DNA from: Extensimonas sp963708545
Lineage (GTDB): Bacteria; Pseudomonadota; Gammaproteobacteria; Burkholderiales; Burkholderiaceae_C
Assembly (NCBI GenBank): GCA_963708545.1
Contig: CAVPUD010000117.1
Span: 1-20,339 of the forward strand
Direction of reading: 5' to 3'
Length of the DNA: 20,339 nucleotides
Shown here: one piece after another, positions 17,867-20,339 of the stretch
Layout of the letters: every line of letters starts with the position of its first letter
Numbering within the stretch: position 1 is the first letter of the stretch
Notes under the pieces: model-generated
Seen by the model: the letters and a program-made list of their open reading frames with translations, nothing else
Databases searched by the model: none
What the model was told of the DNA's origin: nothing
Made by a program: the position numbers and the translations under genes

Positions 17867-18517
17867 ATGCAACGCCGCGCGTTTTCATTGTCCACCGCAT
17901 CCACCCTGGCATTCACCTTCATGGGGCCGCTGGCCCCTTCGGCCCAGGCGCAAAACGCCTTCAGGGAGGGCAAGGATTACCTCAAGCTCGCCAAGCCCGT
18001 GCCCACCGACGCGCCCGCGGGCAAAGTCGAGGTACTCGAATTCTTCTGGTACAGCTGCCCGCACTGCAACACCTTCGAGCCGAGCTTCGAAGCCTGGCTC
18101 AAGAGTGCACCCAAATACCTCAGCGTGCGCCGCGTGCCCGTGGCCTTCAATGCGAGCTTCGTGCCGCAGCAAAAGCTCTACTACGCGCTCGAAGGCATGG
18201 GCAAGCTCGACGCCCTGCACGCCAAGGTCTTTCAGGCCGTCCATGTGGAGCGCAAGCCGCTCAACAAAGACGAGGCCATCTTCGCCTGGATCGCCCAGCA
18301 GGGCGTGGACGCGGCCAAGTTCAAGGAGATGTACCAGTCTTTCGGCGTCGCCAACCAGGTACGCCGCGCCACGCAGCTGCAGGACGCCTACGGCGTCGAA
18401 GGCGTGCCCTCCATGGGCGTCGCGGGGCGCTACTACACCGACGGCACCATGGCCGGCAGCATGCAGACCGTGCTCAAAATCGTCGAATATCTTGCCGCTC
18501 AGGTGCGCCAGGGCTGA
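17867..18517 (+). CDS. dsbA: Thiol:disulfide interchange protein DsbA-type
   Basis: The 216-residue periplasmic thioredoxin-fold protein introduces disulfides into secreted proteins. The active site is C64-P-H-C67 in FFWYSCPHCNTFEPSFEAWL. The helical insertion follows, and the cis-Pro loop is VEGVPSMGVAGRYYTDG. The start at 17867 is chosen for its GGAGAG Shine-Dalgarno; 20 in-frame upstream codons lack support. The signal peptide (MQRRAFSLSTASTLAFTF..., ending near APSAQAQ) contains R3-R4 followed by x-F, resembling a twin-arginine motif, although Sec export is usual for DsbA. A weak GAACC/GGTTC hairpin (17802-17818) lies in the spacer above. The next gene, lptA, begins 62 bases downstream. 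Confidence 0.93.
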   Translation: MQRRAFSLSTASTLAFTFMGPLAPSAQAQNAFREGKDYLKLAKPVPTDAPAGKVEVLEFFWYSCPHCNTFEPSFEAWLKSAPKYLSVRRVPVAFNASFVPQQKLYYALEGMGKLDALHAKVFQAVHVERKPLNKDEAIFAWIAQQGVDAAKFKEMYQSFGVANQVRRATQLQDAYGVEGVPSMGVAGRYYTDGTMAGSMQTVLKIVEYLAAQVRQG

Positions 18518-18541
18518 TGCCTGCTTGCCGACGGGCGGGGC

Positions 18542-18547
18542 TACAAT
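18542..18547 (+). promoter_or_regulatory. Candidate -10 box upstream of lptA
   Basis: TACAAT (one mismatch to TATAAT) lies 32 bases before the lptA ATG in the 62-base dsbA-lptA spacer. A TTGCCG sits only 11 bases above it, too close for a standard -35, so the call is weak. Confidence 0.3.
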
Positions 18548-18579
18548 GCAAGGCAGCAAATAGCAAGATCCATGCCTTT

Positions 18580-19233
18580 ATGAAACACCGGCTTCCCTCC
18601 CTTCTTTTGTTGAGCGCTGCGGTAGCTTTTTCGGGCGTGGCCCTGGCCGAAAAAGCCGACCGCGGCAAGCCCATGAACATCGAGGCCGACGCGCTGCGCC
18701 ATGACGAGCTCAAGCAAACCAGCGTGTTCACCGGGCATGTGGTCGTGACCAAGGGCACCATGGTGCTGCGCGGCGCACAGGTAGAGGTACGCCAAGATGC
18801 CGACGGCTACCAGTTCGGCGTGGCCACGGCAGAGCCCGGCAAGCGCGCCTTTTTCCGTCAAAAGCGCGACACGCCGCCGGGCGCGCCCGATGAATTCATC
18901 GAGGGCGAAGGCGAAGTCATCGAATACGATGGCCGCAACGACACCGTGCGCTTCATCCGCCGCGCCGAATTGCGCCGCTACCGCAACGCCACGCTGAGCG
19001 ACGAGGTGTCGGGCGCGGTCATCGTCTACAACAACCTCACCGACCTGTTCACCGTCGACGGGCAGCCCAGCGCGGCCAACCGTCCCGCGGGCGCTGCGCC
19101 GGCTGCGGGTGGGCGCGTGCGCGCCATGCTCTCGCCCAAGGAGCCCCCTGCGAAGCAACCTCCTGCGGCTGCGCCGGCAAGACCTGCCAGCGCGCCGGCC
19201 CTGCGCCCCAGCCAGACCCTGGAAAACCCATGA
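18580..19233 (+). CDS. lptA: LPS transport periplasmic protein LptA
   Basis: The 217-residue protein forms the periplasmic bridge that passes lipopolysaccharide from the LptBFGC complex to LptD. A Sec signal peptide (MKHRLPSLLLLSAAVAFSGV, cut near VALA-E) precedes the OstA/LptA beta-jellyroll. That domain starts at KPMNIEADALRHDELKQTSV and includes FTGHVVVTKGTMVLRGAQVE and EFIEGEGEVIEYDGRNDTVR. The C-terminus has an Ala/Pro-rich tail of about 40 residues that E. coli LptA (185 residues) lacks. The start at 18580 is chosen from the signal peptide; 21 upstream codons in frame have no match. No lptC or kdsC gene lies upstream, unlike the usual operon. The stop overlaps the lptB start (ATGA). Confidence 0.93.
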   Translation: MKHRLPSLLLLSAAVAFSGVALAEKADRGKPMNIEADALRHDELKQTSVFTGHVVVTKGTMVLRGAQVEVRQDADGYQFGVATAEPGKRAFFRQKRDTPPGAPDEFIEGEGEVIEYDGRNDTVRFIRRAELRRYRNATLSDEVSGAVIVYNNLTDLFTVDGQPSAANRPAGAAPAAGGRVRAMLSPKEPPAKQPPAAAPARPASAPALRPSQTLENP

Positions 19234-20024
19234 CCGCAGCAGTACGCGACGCCGGGCCGGCCGCGCCGCAGCAAGCCCCTGCCGGCGGCCACCTGGAAGT
19301 GCGGCACCTCGAAAAAACCTACGGCAGCCGCAAGGTCGTCAAGGACGTTTCCTTGCGCGTGGACAAAGGCGAGGTCGTCGGGCTGCTGGGCCCCAACGGC
19401 GCGGGCAAGACCACATCCTTTTACATGATCGTGGGGCTGGTGCGCTGTGACGGCGGCGACATCCGCATCGATGACCGCTCGATCGCACACATGCCCATCC
19501 ACCGGCGCTCGCGCCTGGGCCTGTCGTACCTGCCGCAAGAGGCCTCGATTTTCCGCAAGCTCAGCGTCGAAGAAAACGTGCGCGCCGTGCTCGAACTGCA
19601 GCGCGGCCCCGACGGGCGCCCGCTCTCCGCTGCGACCATCCAAGAGCGCCTCGACAGGCTGCTGCAGGAGCTGCGCGTGGACCATCTGCGCGACGCGCCC
19701 GCCCCCTCGCTCTCGGGCGGCGAGCGCCGCCGCGTGGAGATCGCGCGCGCACTGGCCACGCAACCGCGCTTCATCCTGCTCGACGAGCCCTTTGCCGGCA
19801 TAGACCCGATCGCGGTGATCGAAATCCAGCGCATCATCGGCTTTCTCAAGGCGCGCGGCATCGGCGTGCTCATCACCGACCACAACGTGCGCGAGACGCT
19901 GGGCATCTGCGACCACGCCTTCATCATCAGCGACGGGCGGGTACTGGCCCAGGGCACACCGTCCGAAATCGTCGACAACACCGAAGTGCGCCGCGTGTAT
20001 CTCGGCGAACATTTCCGCATGTGA
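19230..20024 (+). CDS. lptB: LPS export ABC transporter ATP-binding protein LptB
   Basis: The 264-residue cytoplasmic ATPase powers LPS extraction with LptF and LptG. All ABC motifs are present: Walker A GPNGAGKT (54-61), Q-loop LPQEASIF (Q103), signature LSGGERRRVEIARAL (161-175), Walker B FILLDEPFAGIDP (D185, catalytic E186) and switch ITDHNVRETL (H218). The first ~20 residues are an Ala/Pro/Gln-rich extension beyond the family core, which begins LEVRHLEKTYGSRKVVKDVS. The start overlaps the lptA stop by four bases, so the two are translationally coupled. rpoN follows after 76 bases, the conserved lptAB-rpoN order. Confidence 0.97.
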   Translation: MTAAVRDAGPAAPQQAPAGGHLEVRHLEKTYGSRKVVKDVSLRVDKGEVVGLLGPNGAGKTTSFYMIVGLVRCDGGDIRIDDRSIAHMPIHRRSRLGLSYLPQEASIFRKLSVEENVRAVLELQRGPDGRPLSAATIQERLDRLLQELRVDHLRDAPAPSLSGGERRRVEIARALATQPRFILLDEPFAGIDPIAVIEIQRIIGFLKARGIGVLITDHNVRETLGICDHAFIISDGRVLAQGTPSEIVDNTEVRRVYLGEHFRM

Positions 20025-20029
20025 CCGCC

Positions 20030-20104
20030 ATGCTTGCGCCGTTCGCACCGCTCTTTGCACCGCCGACCACCACCCCGTGCAACGCGCCGGATACTGCGCC
20101 ATGA
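20030..20104 (+). CDS. Possible 24-residue leader ORF before rpoN
   Basis: A short frame starts six bases after lptB (MLAPFAPLFAPPTTTPCNAP and four more residues) and ends in a TGA that overlaps the rpoN ATG (ATGA). It has no clear Shine-Dalgarno and no recognisable product. Its only support is the overlap geometry, which could be coincidence in GC-rich DNA. If translated, it could couple rpoN translation to lptB. Confidence 0.2.
   Translation: MLAPFAPLFAPPTTTPCNAPDTAP
20090..20095 (+). promoter_or_regulatory. Candidate -10-like hexamer before rpoN
   Basis: GATACT ends five bases before the rpoN ATG, close to the arrangement seen before argS. No -35 box is evident and no Shine-Dalgarno precedes rpoN. 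Confidence 0.25.
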
Positions 20105-20339
20105 AGCCCGGCCTCTCCCTGCGCCTTTCGCAGCACCTTGCCCTCACCCCCCAGCTGCAACAATCGATCCGCCTGCTGCAGCTGTCCACGCTCGAACTCG
20201 CGCAGGAAGTCGAGCAGATGCTCGACGAAAACCCCTTCCTCGAACGCCTCGTGGAAGACGACGCGCCCGCCGCGGACGCCGGCGAGCAGCCGCCCGAGGC
20301 ACCCGCGCCCGAGTTCGACGCGCCCTTTGAAGATGCTCC
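20101..20339 (+). CDS. rpoN: RNA polymerase sigma-54 factor, N-terminal part, cut by window edge
   Basis: Seventy-nine codons are visible and the frame is open at the right edge. Region I, which inhibits open-complex formation and contacts enhancer-binding activators, is intact: LSLRLSQHLALTPQLQQSIR, LLQLSTLELAQEVEQMLDEN and PFLE. The acidic, Ala/Pro-rich region II begins after it (EDDAPAADAGEQPPEAPAPE). The core-binding, HTH and RpoN-box domains lie outside the window. Position directly after lptAB is typical of proteobacteria. The start is the first ATG giving the family N-terminus; it lacks a Shine-Dalgarno. Confidence 0.96.
   Translation, partial: MKPGLSLRLSQHLALTPQLQQSIRLLQLSTLELAQEVEQMLDENPFLERLVEDDAPAADAGEQPPEAPAPEFDAPFEDA

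Overview
The window looks like chromosome from a GC-rich betaproteobacterium of the order Burkholderiales, most likely family Comamonadaceae. The grounds are the tRNA-Tyr/Gly/Thr-tuf-tRNA-Trp-secE-nusG-rplKAJL-rpoBC order, the 1370-residue RpoB, the lptA-lptB-rpoN order, and a palindromic repeat of a kind common in that family. The placement rests on remembered family features, not on a search.

Layout. Bases 1-641 hold the end of a HisKA_2-type histidine kinase and the first ~51 codons of its response regulator (+). At about 641/642 the sequence changes abruptly to the first 42 codons of rpoC (-). Neither gene continues through the join, so it is either an assembly chimera or a real rearrangement breakpoint. 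From 642 to 10547 everything is on the minus strand and forms the translation/transcription supercluster. In transcription order it is tRNA-Tyr, tRNA-Gly, tRNA-Thr, tuf, tRNA-Trp, secE, nusG, rplK, rplA, rplJ, rplL, rpoB and rpoC'. Hairpins lie in several of its spacers, and an L10-leader-type region precedes rplJ. Next come malate synthase G (glcB, -) and a divergent LysR regulator (+).

After the LysR gene there is a 107-bp near-perfect palindrome, a DUF2214-like membrane protein (+), and a two-repeat PsiF-like periplasmic protein (-). A 399-base gap then separates psiF from argS. It holds a 174-bp MITE-like element with 18-bp terminal inverted repeats (17/18 matching) and 5-bp ATAAA direct repeats on both sides. 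From 15408 rightwards, all on +, are argS, a SPOR-domain (FtsN-like) protein, a DsbA-type thiol oxidoreductase, lptA, lptB and the start of rpoN.

The genes are largely housekeeping: protein synthesis and RNA polymerase on the left, the glyoxylate-cycle enzyme in the middle, and cell-envelope biogenesis (periplasmic disulfides, division/peptidoglycan, LPS transport) on the right. I found no phage, defence, CRISPR or secondary-metabolite system. The observations most worth following are the rpoC/response-regulator join and the MITE-like element; the long palindrome and the possible leaderless starts of argS and rpoN come after those.
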